64,000 bases of DNA from Cladorrhinum sp. PSN259 (Eukaryota; Ascomycota; Sordariomycetes; Sordariales; Podosporaceae): the NCBI GenBank assembly GCA_033725935.1, contig MU867101.1:296337-360336 (forward strand), given 5' to 3'. The notes under the pieces were generated by a model. The model worked only from the letters and a program-made list of their open reading frames with translations, had not been told where the DNA came from and did not search any database. Below, piece by piece: positions 34,881 through 46,327 of the stretch. The position numbers and the translations under genes are program-made. Numbering within the stretch: the first letter of the stretch is position 1; each line of letters begins with the position of its first letter.

Positions 34881-35873
34881 TGTGGTGACTTTCTGGTGGT
34901 TTGATGCTTGTGATGAGTTGTAAGAGCGCAAAATTAAGGTTCTCGATCGGGATATGTTGACAAGCTGTTCTGCAGCGAGTGCTGTATGACTCCAATTAAT
35001 TATGACTCCAGACAATTATGGTGGGGGAGGGGCACCTGCAGTGGAATATGACTCCCCACACCTGTTTGAGGAAGGCGGAGTCCCATGGCGAGATTCAATG
35101 GCAGCGGAAGCTCCAACTAATAACCAGAACGGAACTGTGAATACGGAATACAATGAAGGCTCCGGCTAGAGCGCTGGAGGTTGAAAGAGTTTCTCAAGCG
35201 TCCATTGGTCGAAATAAAAGATGAACCGTTGGTCGATATATTTCTTAGCGCTCCAGTTTGCATCCGACATATAGATCTTCGCTCCATTCTAAGGTATTAC
35301 TGGCCATACATGACCAAGCAGTCAGAGTACTTGTATGTGTCTCCAAATTGTTGGTGGTATATCTCAGGCCCTAAAAATAAAGGGGTTGATGTCAGATACA
35401 GGACTGTATTTGAAACAAGAAAGGAAGAATGCTTGGAGGTTGATTGCACTCGTGACGTTGAACTAATGAGGTACATGTCTCCTTCCCGCAAAAAAATTGG
35501 CACACCAAACACACCTACCCCAAAGCATCAGCAACAACAAAGCACATAAAGCAGCCTTTTCCTTTACAAAATAATAAATTTCAGCTAGTGAATTGGTGGA
35601 TTGGCCCATTTCGGGGCAAGGAGCTCATGGCAGGATGGCTATGGGACTCGCTTAGCCTATGTGGTTTGCGTGGCTGTGTAAAAGAGCACCTTCTTGGAAC
35701 CACTGTGATGTGTAAGCGAAACGCGAAAAGGCCGTGCGCACCCTGGAAGATCAAGGCAAGGCCAGTGGCCAATTTCAATAAGTGAGCTATACAGTCATGA
35801 GCCCATTGCCCTAAAATAAGGTAATCTACTAATTCAGTAAATATATATTCCATATATAACGTTTACGAATCTT
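34881..35873. other. Intergenic between TrpRS and the NLR 3' end
   Basis: About 1 kb. A 122-codon open stretch (35181-35549) shows no recognisable family. The segment 35128-35226 resembles 48331-48437 (see repeat entries). Confidence 0.4.
35128..35226 (+). repeat. Degenerate dispersed repeat, copy 1
   Basis: Shares gttga-agagtttctc, cgtccattgg/agtcgaa and tgtgaa-ac-aatg blocks with 48331-48437 in the same order and orientation. Origin unknown. Confidence 0.55.
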
Positions 35874-38800
35874 TTACTCGTTACAAGCAAACCGAAAGAG
35901 CCAAACATGGCCAGAAGTATGGCCTAAGGCGATAGTACAACCATATAATGCCATATAATCTACCCGATAGTCAGGAGGAAGCCAAATAAGGTTTTTCCCA
36001 TTTCGTCTTATCCACTTCTCGCCGATAGAGAGAAGACTGCTGCCTGGGTTTTGGTCAGCAAACTTATTTACTAAACTCGGCGTTATCCATAGCAATCCTC
36101 GATCTGCTTTAAGGCAGTTATTATCCAAAAACAATAGATACCTAGCAGTAGCCTCTACAGTAAAGGTCCACTGGTGCTCGCCGGTAGCTACGTTCCAAAG
36201 CCGTACCGTCTGACCGTCCGAAGCTGACGCAAGTATAGTGCTATCCGGGGAGAACGCGACCGCTCTAACCCGGTAGTTATGCCCTTTGAGGGTCCGCTGG
36301 TGCTCGCCGGTCGCTATGTCCCAAAGCCGTACCGTTGTATCGTCCGAACCTGATGCAAGTATAATACCGTCTGGGGAGAATACAACCGCTACAACTTCCT
36401 GGCTATGCCCTTTAAAGGTCCGCTGATGCTCGCCGGTAGCTACGTCCCAAAGCCGTACCGTTAAATCGCTTGAAGCTGATGCAAGCATAGTGCTATCCGG
36501 GGAGAACGCGACCGCTCCAACCCGGTAGTCATGCCCTTTGAGGGTCCGCTGGTGCTCGCCGGTCGCTATGTCCCAAAGCCGTACCGTATGATCGTCTGAA
36601 GCTGATGCAAGTATAGTACCGTCCGGGGAGAACGCAATGTTTCTAACCCCGTACTTATGCCCTTTGAGGGTCCGATGGTGCTCGCCGGTAGCTACGTTCC
36701 AAAGCCGTACCGTTGAATCGTGCGAAGCTGATGCAAGCATAGTACCGTCCGGGGAGAATACGACCGCTTCAACCCGGCTGCTGTGTCTTTCGATAGTCCG
36801 CTGGTGCTCGCCGGTCGCTAAATCCCAAAGCCGTATTGTTTGATCGTCTGAAGCTGATGCAAGTATAGTACCGTCCGGGGAGAATACGACTGCTATAACC
36901 GTGTAATTATGCTCTTCAAGGGTTCGCTGATGCTCGCCGGTAGCTACGTTCCAAAGCCGTACCGTCGAATCGTTCGAAGCTGATGCAAGTATAGTACCGT
37001 CCGGGGAGAATACGACCGCTACAACTGAGCTAGTATGCCCTTCGAGTGTCCGCTGGTGCTCACCGGTAGCTACGTCCCAAAGCCGTACCGCCGAATCGAA
37101 CGAAGTTGACGCAAGTATGGTGCCGTCCGGGGAAAACGCGATATCTGTGACCCAAGAGCTATGCACCACTTCGAGGGTCCGCTGGTGCTCGCCGGTAGCT
37201 ACGTTCCAAAGCCGTACCGTCGAATCGTGCGAAGCTGATGCAAGTATAATACCGTCCGGGGAGAATACAACCGCTGTAACTTTGTGGCTATGCCCTTGAA
37301 GCGTCCGCTGGTGCTCGCCGGTAGCTACGTCCCAAAGCCGTACCGTCAAATCTTCCGAAGCTGATGCAAGCATGGTACCGTCCGGGGAGAACATAACCCC
37401 TTCAACTTCGTTGCTATGCCCTTGAAGCGTCCGCTGGTGCTCGCCGGTAACTACATCCCAAAGCCGTACCGTATGATCGTGCGAAGCTGACGCAAGTATG
37501 GTGCCGTCCGGGGAGAACGCGATGTCTAGAAGCAAGCTGCTATGCCCTTCGAGGGTCCGCTGGTGCTCGCCGGTAGCTACGTCCCAAAGCCGTACCGTCC
37601 GATCGTACGAAGCTGACGCAAGTATGGTGCCGTCCGGGGAGAATGCGACCGCTGTAACCGAGCTGCTATGCCCCTCGAGGGTCTGCAGACATGCGTTCCA
37701 CTCTAAGTCAACCTTTGGCAATAGCGGGATCAATTCACTAACATAACTACAGAATAATCCCTTGGTTATGCTTTTCATTGGCGCAAAAACAATTGCAGAA
37801 GCATAAGTCTGAAGGGGACAAAGATCGATAATCTGGCGGAAGCTGAGTATAAATCGTGCTGCATCGTGTAAAAAAGCGGAGACTGTTGAACTGATGCCGG
37901 GCTAAATATTTCGTGTCAGCGAACATTTATAAATCTACATTAGTGCACCCTACGCTGACGAGACCTTGTAGATCCTTAATCATTCCCACGCTGTTAGAGA
38001 TTTTCCCAAGGAGACTTAACGCTTCTAGCCAGTGGAGGAAATGACGTTCGAGGAAGGTGTATACTTGATGGTCGTCGCTTATACGGATGTTGCTTTGCTG
38101 AACGTGATAAACCCAATATAAGCACGCATATCGGATATCTGATGGCAAATGCGAGTCGATGACCGACGGCTCAATGTTAGCACGAGCTGTGCCAAGCAGT
38201 CTCAGATCACAGATGTCCTTCTTCAAGTGATCGGAAAGAAGTTCCAGGCATCTAATTGCAATCCTCCTATGCGTTGCTTTCTCATCTACCCAAAACGGAT
38301 ATTTCTTTTGCTCCTTAGCCTTACTGGGATCGACAAGGAAGTCACGAAATGACAGATGGAAGATCCTGACAGGAGATTCGGCGGAGGTAGGTACTTTAAG
38401 TACAGAGTGGAGGGAATCTAACAGGTCGATAACGACATTTCTATCGATCCGGATCAGCTTCGAGAGAGACGTTGTTGAAAGTGGCTCAGCTAGAAGCACA
38501 ATCGTGCCGACAACCTGTTGATATTGGTCAAGAAAGTCGTGCTCAGAATCGGGAAGGTCGATAAAAAGGGGTTCTAGAACAGGGAGGTAGGTAGCGTCGA
38601 GCTTCGAATACTGACTTGTCTGGTATGCAAGGACTTTTGTCAATTGTCGATCCGGTCCGCCATACTTCCGGTCCTGTATAAGACGACAGGCAGTCGCTGC
38701 AAAGATAAAAAGCGGAACAGCCATCTGGACCAAATTCTTGACAATCTGGGGACCAGGCCAATCGTGCGGAAGCTGCCGCCCACCAGGAGGCAGATTATTG

Positions 38801-40041
38801 TAATCGTCTCGGATTTTTGCAAGCTCAGAGTTCAGATATGCCGCGATGTCGTGCTCGATAATTGGCTCTGGGATTTCATGCAAGACCAGATCCTGGTATT
38901 TGCCCTTGATCGTGCTGAAGCCAAGTCGGATTGGCAGCTCGGGCCGGCTTGTAAGGAAAGTTTTTAGCCGTATTGAACCTAGACTCTTTGCTTGTGACAA
39001 TAGAGAAATGATAACCTTGATATCACCATCCCGTTCGCACTCATCAAGGGCATCAATCACCAGAACAATTGTCTTGATGTCGTCCAAACTGCCACTCAGG
39101 TTCTCCAAGGGCTTTAGGATCAGCTTCTCAAACTGCTCCCTTAACAACTTGCGCGTGACAGAAGAGTCAGCCTCGATAGCAGCCCTAATGTGCGGTGCCA
39201 AACCAGGTTCGTGGACAATAAGCTGAGCCGCAATAGTTGTAAACAGCAGGGCTGCGTTGCTCCGGTCTCGCTCGCCTCTCTTAAAGAAGAAGCTTGCGCC
39301 GAGAAGTCCTTGGTCGGCAAAAGATTGTGCAATCGTTCGTGATATGGTGGACTTCCCAGTTCCAGCCATGCCGTTTAGCCAGAAGATGCCTTCGCCTTCG
39401 GGACTTCCAGCCCATTCTTTTATATCCTTAAGAAGGTCAGTTCGGGTGTTGGGGTGACATCGCGCGTCGTGCTCGTCTGCATAAGAGTCGAAGGCTGCAT
39501 CGTTCGCGATTGGGAGCTTGGAAAGAAAAAATTTCTGGCCGACATTAAGGACCTGAGCACTATAGCCATGTAAGCTTTTGAGAAAATGGAAGAGAAAAGC
39601 TGTAGCTTACGCATGATCGACAGCAAGACCTGCGGACAGTGTGTCCCGATACCGCTCTAAATTCTTGATAATACCGTTGATCTCTTTGCTCTCGAAGGGC
39701 CACTTGAGAGCGGGAAACCCAAGCCGGCGCATTACCTTACGCGTGGATCCACCATCAAGTTTCTTCTCCAGCCTCGATTGCAGCTGTGTCAGCTGGGAAG
39801 AGCAGTTGGCGAGCCCGTCGACCAAGCCTTGGGAAGTTTTAAGGCTCTTGCCATTTGGGCTCTCTAGAAGCTCCCGCGCGCCTTGAAGAGTTGTCTCCAG
39901 CCTCTGGAGTTCCACCTGCAGTCGCTCAATGTCGGATTTGGCATTCTTAACGGCGGAGGAATATTGGACGCCAAGAGACGCAACTTTTGCTGACAGCTCG
40001 ATCACGGCGATGATGCTCGCTGCTGCCCCTACACCATCCAT
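35874..40041 (-). CDS. NACHT-WD40 NLR (STAND) protein with SesA/HeLo-like N-terminal domain
   Basis: Fungal NOD-like receptor of the HET-D/HET-E type, 1354 residues. Exons 39611-40041, 37954-39559 and 35874-37901. Residues 1-143: alpha-helical N-terminal domain (MDGVGAAASIIAVIELSAKV) like those found on fungal NACHT proteins, a putative cell-death effector. P-loop GMAGTGKS at 207-214, Walker B-like VLVIDALDEC, then a linker. The second intron (37902-37953, 52 nt, gtaggg...atttag with gctgac) removes an apparent stop and joins LQGLVS to PGISSTVSAFLHDAARFIL, the standard NACHT-to-WD connector, so the gene is one intact unit and not two fragments. A shorter 37-nt alternative donor would also keep frame but is below usual intron size. 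The C-terminus has twelve WD40 units and a diverged tail. Ligand unknown. Confidence 0.9.
36168..37688 (-). repeat. Twelve tandem 126-bp WD40 repeats
   Basis: Units share TL-GH, VVFSPDG-ILASAS-D, TVRLWDVATGEHQR. Unit 5 carries one extra codon (TLEVVHSS). Variation clusters at the residues following GH (SSSVTA, NYTVIA, SQEVVA, YRVGA) and at the residues around ASxDxT (Y/H/E/S/N/D and R/H/L/S/Q/T), which lie on the top face of the beta-propeller in this family. Confidence 0.95.
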
Positions 40042-41238
40042 GATGTTACGATCAAGAATGGGACAAAGCTACTAAAACGAAATGTTCAGGAGTAATGGCG
40101 TGAGCGAGTGGGTTGCGCGGGCTGATGAGACAGTGCTCTGAGGAGGGGCGCTGGAAGGCTGAGAGATCGAAGTCGGGGGCTTCATGGGCGCATTTCGAGA
40201 GGCAGCCGGCTAGGCAGACATGCAGCTCCGGTGAATTGCAACTAGGTAGCGTCGAAAGCTGTCTTCAATTGGTCTCTTACCGTGACCTCCAGGGGAGGTC
40301 AGTACCAAAATGCGTTTGATTTTGCCGCTGCTCTCCGCCTTGAACCAGGCGGGGTTGCCAACTCCATCGCCGGGAAAAGTTGATTTACCGCTAAAACATT
40401 ATACATACGGTTTGAGCCTTGGAATGGTATTTGCCACCAAAGCCATGGTTTTGCTGCTTGCGAGGCATCTCCCTTTTCTTGAGGCAGGATGTGATCCACT
40501 TGATGAAGATGTCGGAATCGTGCTGGTCACAGTGCCTTACAGCAATGGCGGAAGTTGGATCGATCGGCTGCTGGTTGGTGGTTCAGACTGCAAGGCAGGG
40601 TTCCGTTAGCTGGCACGGGGACAAGCCCTCTCACGAACACAGGTAAGCAGGCAGATCAGAAGCAGGACTTACGGGTACGGGTCTCTCGCGACTTGCTTGG
40701 CCGGAGGTTGTGTTGTTGAAGGAAGAAGATGGATGGGAAGAAAGAATTTGAACTTGAAGTGGAAGTCCAGAGATCTTGGTTGTGGGCGTCGTCAGTGGCG
40801 CGCGCGCCCCGACCAGTCTGAGTCGTGGCAGATAGTTCGATTGAGCTATGTTATCTGGTCATGTGATAATCATGTGACACGCATCGCCTAACATACGGGA
40901 CCAAATTGGGTCAGGCAGAGAAAGTGGATTGGGACTGTGACCGCACAATTGGTCGTGCTTTATTCTTTTTCCGGTTATGCCCGATAGCGCTGGATTTAAA
41001 CAAGAATACATACGGTTTCCAGATACTACTGTGAAGGTGAAGGGGTGTTGCTGGCAAATGAGAAAGCCCCTGGTCTTGGGGAAAGATGATTTTAGTGGGG
41101 CAAAACATTTTGCCAGCATCGACCGCCAAAAATTTCTGGATAACGCAGCTACTCTGCACAACCTTCTGGCCTACTATCACTGAAGCATGCATTCCGCCAG
41201 AGAAGATCGCATCGATTGAATTGCGCAAACACTAGATC
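40042..41238. promoter_or_regulatory. Divergent intergenic region NLR / RRP15
   Basis: About 1.2 kb without a supported gene. Contains a repeat copy near 40908-41003 that recurs downstream of RRP15. Confidence 0.45.
40908..41003 (+). repeat. Repeat flanking RRP15, copy 1
   Basis: gggtcaggcaga-aaa-tggatt, gcacaattg and ggttatgcccga-cgctgga blocks match 42446-42480 plus 42758-42785 in order, suggesting a ~100-bp direct repeat about 1.5 kb apart. Confidence 0.65.
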
Positions 41239-42186
41239 ATGGCCGGTTCATCCCTCAAAAAGCGCTCCTTCAGCGACGGCCCTAAGGGCAAAGCCGCAAG
41301 ACCAACAAAAAAACAGAGACAAGCCGCCGCATACCACAGCAGTTCAGAGGATTCCGGAGATGATGAGGGCGGACCCATTCCCTCAAATCTCCTCGACTCG
41401 GACGACGAATTAGACCTCGACAACATTGAGGTCGATGATGGCGCTTCCACAGATGCTTCGGGAGCCGACTCGGGCTCCGACTCCGGGAGCGAGGCCGAAC
41501 AGAAGCACGAGCCTGAATCCAAGCCAGCGCGAAAGAAGCAAAAGTTTGTCGCCAAAGATGCCCCAGGATCGGACTCAGAAGACGACGAAGACGACGAGAG
41601 CGACGACGATGGTCTGCGTTCCAGCGCAAACCGGACCAAATCCAAGCGCAACGACCCCGATGCTTTCGCCACCTCCATCTCCAAGATGCTTTCCAGCAAA
41701 CTCCCTGCATCAAGACGAGCTGATCCCATCGTAGCACGAAGCTCAACGGCGGCTGAAAATTCACGGCAACTAGTCGACTCAGCACTCGAAGCGAAGGCGA
41801 GGAAGCGGTTGCGCGAGCAGAAGCGCTTGGCGATGGAGAAGGGTCGCGTGCGAGACGTTTTGGTCGCCAGTACAACGCGCACACTAAATATGGTTACGGG
41901 CGAGATCGAAGAGCAACTGGAGGAGGGTGCAGAAACTACAGGACAGCTTCTAGCGACCGAGAGGCGGCTGAGGAAAGTGGCACAACGAGGTGTAGTCAAG
42001 CTCTTCAATGCCGTCCGCGCGGCGCAAGTCAAGGCTGCCGAGGCAGAACGAGAAACAAGGAGGGAAGGTATTGTGGGTGTGAAGAGGAAGGAGGAGAAGG
42101 TCACCGAGATGAGTAGAAAAGGTTTCTTGGATTTAATTGCGAATGGTGGAGGAGGACTGAAGAAGGGAGGGCTGGAGGAGGCATGA
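41239..42186 (+). CDS. RRP15: Rrp15-type ribosome biogenesis protein
   Basis: Nucleolar factor for pre-60S maturation, 315 residues, single exon. N-terminal half is acidic/Ser-rich (SSSEDSGDDEGG, SDSEDDEDDESDDD). The Rrp15p domain covers DPDAFATSISKMLSSKLPAS, SALEAKARKRLREQKRLAME, RVRDVLVASTTRTLNMVTGE and RRLRKVAQRGVVKLFNAVRA, ending MSRKGFLDLIANGG. Yeast Rrp15 acts with Ssf1, encoded elsewhere in this window. Confidence 0.93.
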   Translation: MAGSSLKKRSFSDGPKGKAARPTKKQRQAAAYHSSSEDSGDDEGGPIPSNLLDSDDELDLDNIEVDDGASTDASGADSGSDSGSEAEQKHEPESKPARKKQKFVAKDAPGSDSEDDEDDESDDDGLRSSANRTKSKRNDPDAFATSISKMLSSKLPASRRADPIVARSSTAAENSRQLVDSALEAKARKRLREQKRLAMEKGRVRDVLVASTTRTLNMVTGEIEEQLEEGAETTGQLLATERRLRKVAQRGVVKLFNAVRAAQVKAAEAERETRREGIVGVKRKEEKVTEMSRKGFLDLIANGGGGLKKGGLEEA

Positions 42187-42445
42187 AGTATTACGGCACT
42201 GTTCACATATTGTTACTGAATCTCATTAGAATGAGAGAAGAGTCATTGTCAATCTATCAGATACGAATTCCACAGCTTTTCATACGCAGCATTCTCAAAC
42301 ATTATCCATGCACACTTGCTCGTCGAAGCAGAAATTCGTGTTTATCTCGAGATGTCAACAAGGGGTCTTGCGGGAAATAGCAGCCGCACGCAGATCCAAA
42401 AAAGTTTTTGGTATGTAATTATATTACCCTTACTCCATTGCTTGG

Positions 42446-42785
42446 GTCAGGCAGATAAACTGGATTGAATTATTGCACAATTGTTCGGGGCTTCTTTTTT
42501 TTTTTTTTTTTTTGGGGGGGGGAGGGGGGGGGGGGGTTTGTTTTTTTTTTTGTTTTTGCCCCGGAAACGGGAAAAAAAAAAATAATAAAAATAAAACCGG
42601 TGTTTTGCCAGAATCGCCCAAAAAAGAGCCAAAAAAAAAAANNNNNNNNNNTCCCACACCCCCTCTATCTATTTTTATCCACACCCCCCCCCCCCCCCCC
42701 CCGCGGCCGGGCCCCGCCCCCCCCCCCCCCCCCCCCCCCCCCGTTTTGGTTTTTTTTCTGGTTATGCCCGAGAACGCTGGACTTA
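42446..42785 (+). repeat. Repeat flanking RRP15, copy 2, interrupted by assembly gap
   Basis: Left part 42446-42480 and right part 42758-42785 match copy 1. In copy 1 they are only ~10-15 bp apart; here about 270 bp of low-complexity sequence and Ns separates them. Confidence 0.6.
42491..42752. other. Assembly gap with low-quality homopolymer edges
   Basis: Ten Ns at 42642-42651, flanked by long runs of T, G, A and C. Such runs are typical of failed sequencing rather than genome sequence. No gene should be called here. Confidence 0.85.
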
Positions 42786-43335
42786 CAAAAATATTATCCT
42801 TACTCCGGGTGTTTCGCTCGAAGCGCCAATTCAGGAGCCAAAACTACCTATCAAGCATGATTGTCATCGTCATCGGCCATGGGCATCTTGTTGTATCATC
42901 ACTCGCTGTGTGTATGTCTGATAAGAGACTGGATACGAAACCCTTTTGTTATGCTTGATATTCCTATCAAGCTGGGTGCTACGTAAGATGGCTTCAACAA
43001 CATGCTTGCCAAGTTCGAGGGTGGCATTCACAGCTAAAATTAAACGCGTCAGCGTCGCTATCCAGGCTAGTGTTGCAGCCTTGATAACGGCAAGTCGTCT
43101 TGAGCCATGCTTCTTGCTCTAGTATGACCAAGGTAAAAAACGGAGGTTTGATCCTGGTACGCTGATAAGAATGGGCGGATTCTGCATGCAGGTAACTATG
43201 CCGCTGGTGACTTAAACACCGGAATATTTTCATTCTATACGATCATTGTGTTTGTTCCAGAAGAAACCAAAACTCAAGAATATGTAGTAAAAAAAAGAAC
43301 AAAAACCCACCAAATTTTACCGCGTTCCACGGCTT
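42786..43335. other. Intergenic after gap
   Basis: CysRS 3' flank; no feature recognised. Confidence 0.4.
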
Positions 43336-45990
43336 CTATGCTGCCTGCTGCGTCGCCAACCATTCCTCGTGTCTCTTCTTCTGCTTCTCCCAGTCTTTGA
43401 TCAGCTTCTTGCGCTTATTCTTGGATACTACATTACCCCCCGCCTCAAGAGTCGGGATGCCGTTTTCGTCCCACTCCAAGTACTCGGAGTTTTTGAACAT
43501 CGATAATGGATCAATTTTGGCACGCTCTAGCAGCTCCTTTGCTGCCTCGGCTTCCCTGGCTTGCTGCTCCAACTTGGCGCTCGCCTTTGCTGCCCTAGCT
43601 GATTCCTGCTCAGCGCGAGCCTCTACGAGGGATTTGTCGAGTGGTCGAACCAAAGCAGGCTGGGGGCTATTGCGGTCCTCAAGATAGATGCCGAGGTCCC
43701 ATAGGTGCACATCCCGGAGCTGGTCGCACAGAGTGAGCAGTTCCGTTGCCGATGCTTGCTTGTCAGAGAGGGTCTTGACATCAGTGCGGAACTGCTCCAG
43801 CACTTGGTGATATGGCTTCAAAGCCGCGTCCACTGGCGTCGACGGCTCAACCGAAGTCTCATCAGCGAGCTTCGCTATTGCTGTGTGATCGATGGTTCCA
43901 GAGCAGGCCAAAGCTCGAACCTGGTCGCGCAACTGTGATGCAGGATAGATGTAGGGCTTTGCCGGGGTGGGAATTTCGAGGCCAGACCACCCTATGCGCT
44001 CTGGGTTGTTGAGGTCTCCCTCCGGATCCAGACCGAAGATGCTGACAATGCGTGTGACCCAACGGGCAAGCGAAATAACCGTGTGATCTGAAAGCCCTTC
44101 TGCCAGGTTGAACTCAGTAACGAGCTCAGAAAGAACTCTCATCACAGCAGATGTGTTGAACGAGTCGCAAAGAGCAGCGTCGACATCAACTTTCGCCTTT
44201 TCCAGGGAGCTCAACAACTGCTGGTCTGCTGGACTAGGCTCTTGCACTGCTCTCTCGGGGCTGGATTTTTTCCAGACATCCAAGCTCTTGAGAAAGAAGT
44301 TATTGAGCTTCCCTTCCCATCCAATCACGGCCTTCATCAGCTCTTCTGTTACTTCAATACGATCCTGCCAGGGCACAAGTAGGAAGCAAATCCGCAGAGA
44401 ACGAGCGGTCCACTCATTATCAGAGAGCACACTTCTGATAGTCGTAAAATTTTTAAGGCTCTTGCTCATCTTCAAACCTCGAATCCTCAACTGCCCCATG
44501 TGAATGAAGTAATTCGTCCACTGTACCTGGCAACCCGGACCTGTCGACCAGTAAGCTTCGGATTGGGCGAGCTCGTTGTCGTGATGTGGGAATCGAAGAT
44601 CAACGCCGCCAGAATGGATATCTATCGTCTTGCCGATGACCTCAGAAGCCATCGCAGAGCATTCGATGTGCCACCCTGGTCGCCCACGGCCCCAGGGACT
44701 GGGCCAAGCTGGCTCGCCAGGCTTGCTAGCTTTCCAAAGGGCGAAATGGTTGTCGCTCCGCTTCCCTGACGTTCCCTTGGAGAGTGAACCCTCACCATCG
44801 TCCTGGAGCGAGCGGTCGTTCTTGTTCCACGGTTCCAGCCGGGAGTAACTGTGCCCAGCCTTTTCAAAGGCATCGATATCGAAATATACAGAGCCGTCAG
44901 AAGTAGCATAGCCGAAACCATTGGCCACAATCTTCTCAACGAATTGGACAATCTCGGCGACGTACTCAGTCACACGAGTCAATTTATCGGGACGCAGAAC
45001 ATTGAGCGCCTCCATGTCTTCGAAGAATCGTCGCTCGAATTTCTGGGTCAGCTCCAGGTATATCTTGTGGTTGTTGGAGTCGATCTCTGCGCCATGCAAG
45101 GCATCAAGATATGGCAGCAAAACATCGTCCGTCTGGGAGAAAAAGTCTGCCAGCGTTCCTGGCGCTTGGAGGGCCTCAGCAGCCAGTTTGGCTGTCCCAA
45201 TCCTCGCTCGTAACAGCAAATCGTCTACGGTGAGGGGCTCCCCTTCGGGTTTCTCCTTGTATATCCCCGCCGCCACTTCAGAGAAGGCTTCGGGGGTCGT
45301 ATCGGAGGGTAACGAGGCAAGGTTCTTGGTGATATAGTGCTTGAATGCGGCTTTGGTCTCTGCTATGAGGGAATCGCCTACTGAACCATCCTCACTCGAA
45401 TGTTCCTCCTTGAAACGCGCAAGTAGGTATTTTTGACGTCCCGAGAGGATAATCTTGTCATCGATATCTGTCGTGTTCATAACGAATTTGAGGCTAAAAC
45501 CGAAGTAATCTTTCATGATGCGGCGAATAATATCGGTTGACACGTAGTTTTTTGCATGACCCAGATGGGCATCTTCGTAGACGGTCGGGCCACAGGCGTA
45601 CCATGTTACCACCTTGCCTGCCGGGTCGGCGGGAACGAAATCATCCTTGTTCCTCGTGAGGCTGTTGTAGATTTTCAGTCGGGGCAGCTGGGCTGCGTTG
45701 GGTCCCGGTTGGGGGGTGATCCATGGCGGCTGCTTGCGAGCGCTGTCGGAAGCCATGCTGCGCACGCTTAACTGGTACGTCTAGGATAGGCAGCCTCGTC
45801 AGTCTCAGTCTCGGGGGCGAGGAGAGGGGTGGACATAAATCGTACATGAAGTCGTGAGGAGGAAACAAATCGACTTCGCAGAGCCTTGGTGGTGAGCGGC
45901 TTCAAGGTACTGTGCAATTGGTACTCAGTTGTTTGCGTTTGCGAAATTGGGCCAATTGCTGCATGGAATGACTCACCCAAGCCTATTCAT
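43336..45990 (-). CDS. Cysteinyl-tRNA synthetase, probable mitochondrial and cytosolic forms
   Basis: Charges tRNA-Cys. The main exon (43336-45780) holds class Ia motifs: YEDAHLGHAKNYVSTDI (HIGH), GRPGWHIECSAM (zinc/substrate), GGVDLRFPHHDNELAQSEA and KMSKSLKNF. Two small upstream exons fit exactly: 45977-45990 and 45846-45909, with introns gtgagt...gcacag (67 bp) and gtacga...cctag (65 bp). They add a Ser/Arg/Leu-rich, acid-free leader (MNRLGTLKPLTTKALRSRF, then VSSSRLHTYQLSVRSM), a typical mitochondrial presequence; total 840 residues. Translation from the ATG at 45756 (MASDSARKQPP) gives an 806-residue cytosolic form. A single gene serving both compartments is common in fungi. Divergent from PRP45 with ~340 bp between starts. 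Confidence 0.92.
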
Positions 45991-46327
45991 ATCTGTTCTG
46001 CAGTGAGAATAAAGAATGCCGACAGGTGGCTTCCGCGTTAGCACCCTGCGGGGTTGGATCCCCCGCTCTGCTCTTATCCCTATCTTACATTTCAACTAGC
46101 CACTGTAGTGTGGCTCATCGGCCGAGGACCACTTGCCCTTCCTTGACGTCGCGTCCTCAGACCAAGCGCCACAATTTTATGCCAAGCGTGTCCAGCCACT
46201 GAAATGGTACCTGGGAACTTTTCCAGACAACCTGGATCCGCTTCATCATTCTCGCGCCAGCTCTATCAACTATCAACCTGCAGTTATCATAGTACACACT
46301 GTAGAATCCTCACACCTCGACGGCAAA
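45991..46327. promoter_or_regulatory. Bidirectional promoter CysRS/PRP45
   Basis: 337 bp between divergent start codons. No further features. Confidence 0.5.

Noticed and set aside
35181..35549. 122-codon open frame between TrpRS and the NLR
   Set aside because: No family resemblance, no splice structure, and its start overlaps a degenerate repeat. Kept as intergenic.
37902..37953. Apparent stop separating the NACHT and WD40 parts (pseudogene)
   Set aside because: A 52-nt intron with good ends and branch site removes the stop and restores the known connector sequence in phase.
42465..42860. Open frames over the gap region
   Set aside because: Translations of homopolymers and Ns.
45768..45980. 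Separate small gene upstream of CysRS
   Set aside because: It lacks an ATG; its middle is exon 2 of CysRS, and its end is intron sequence.
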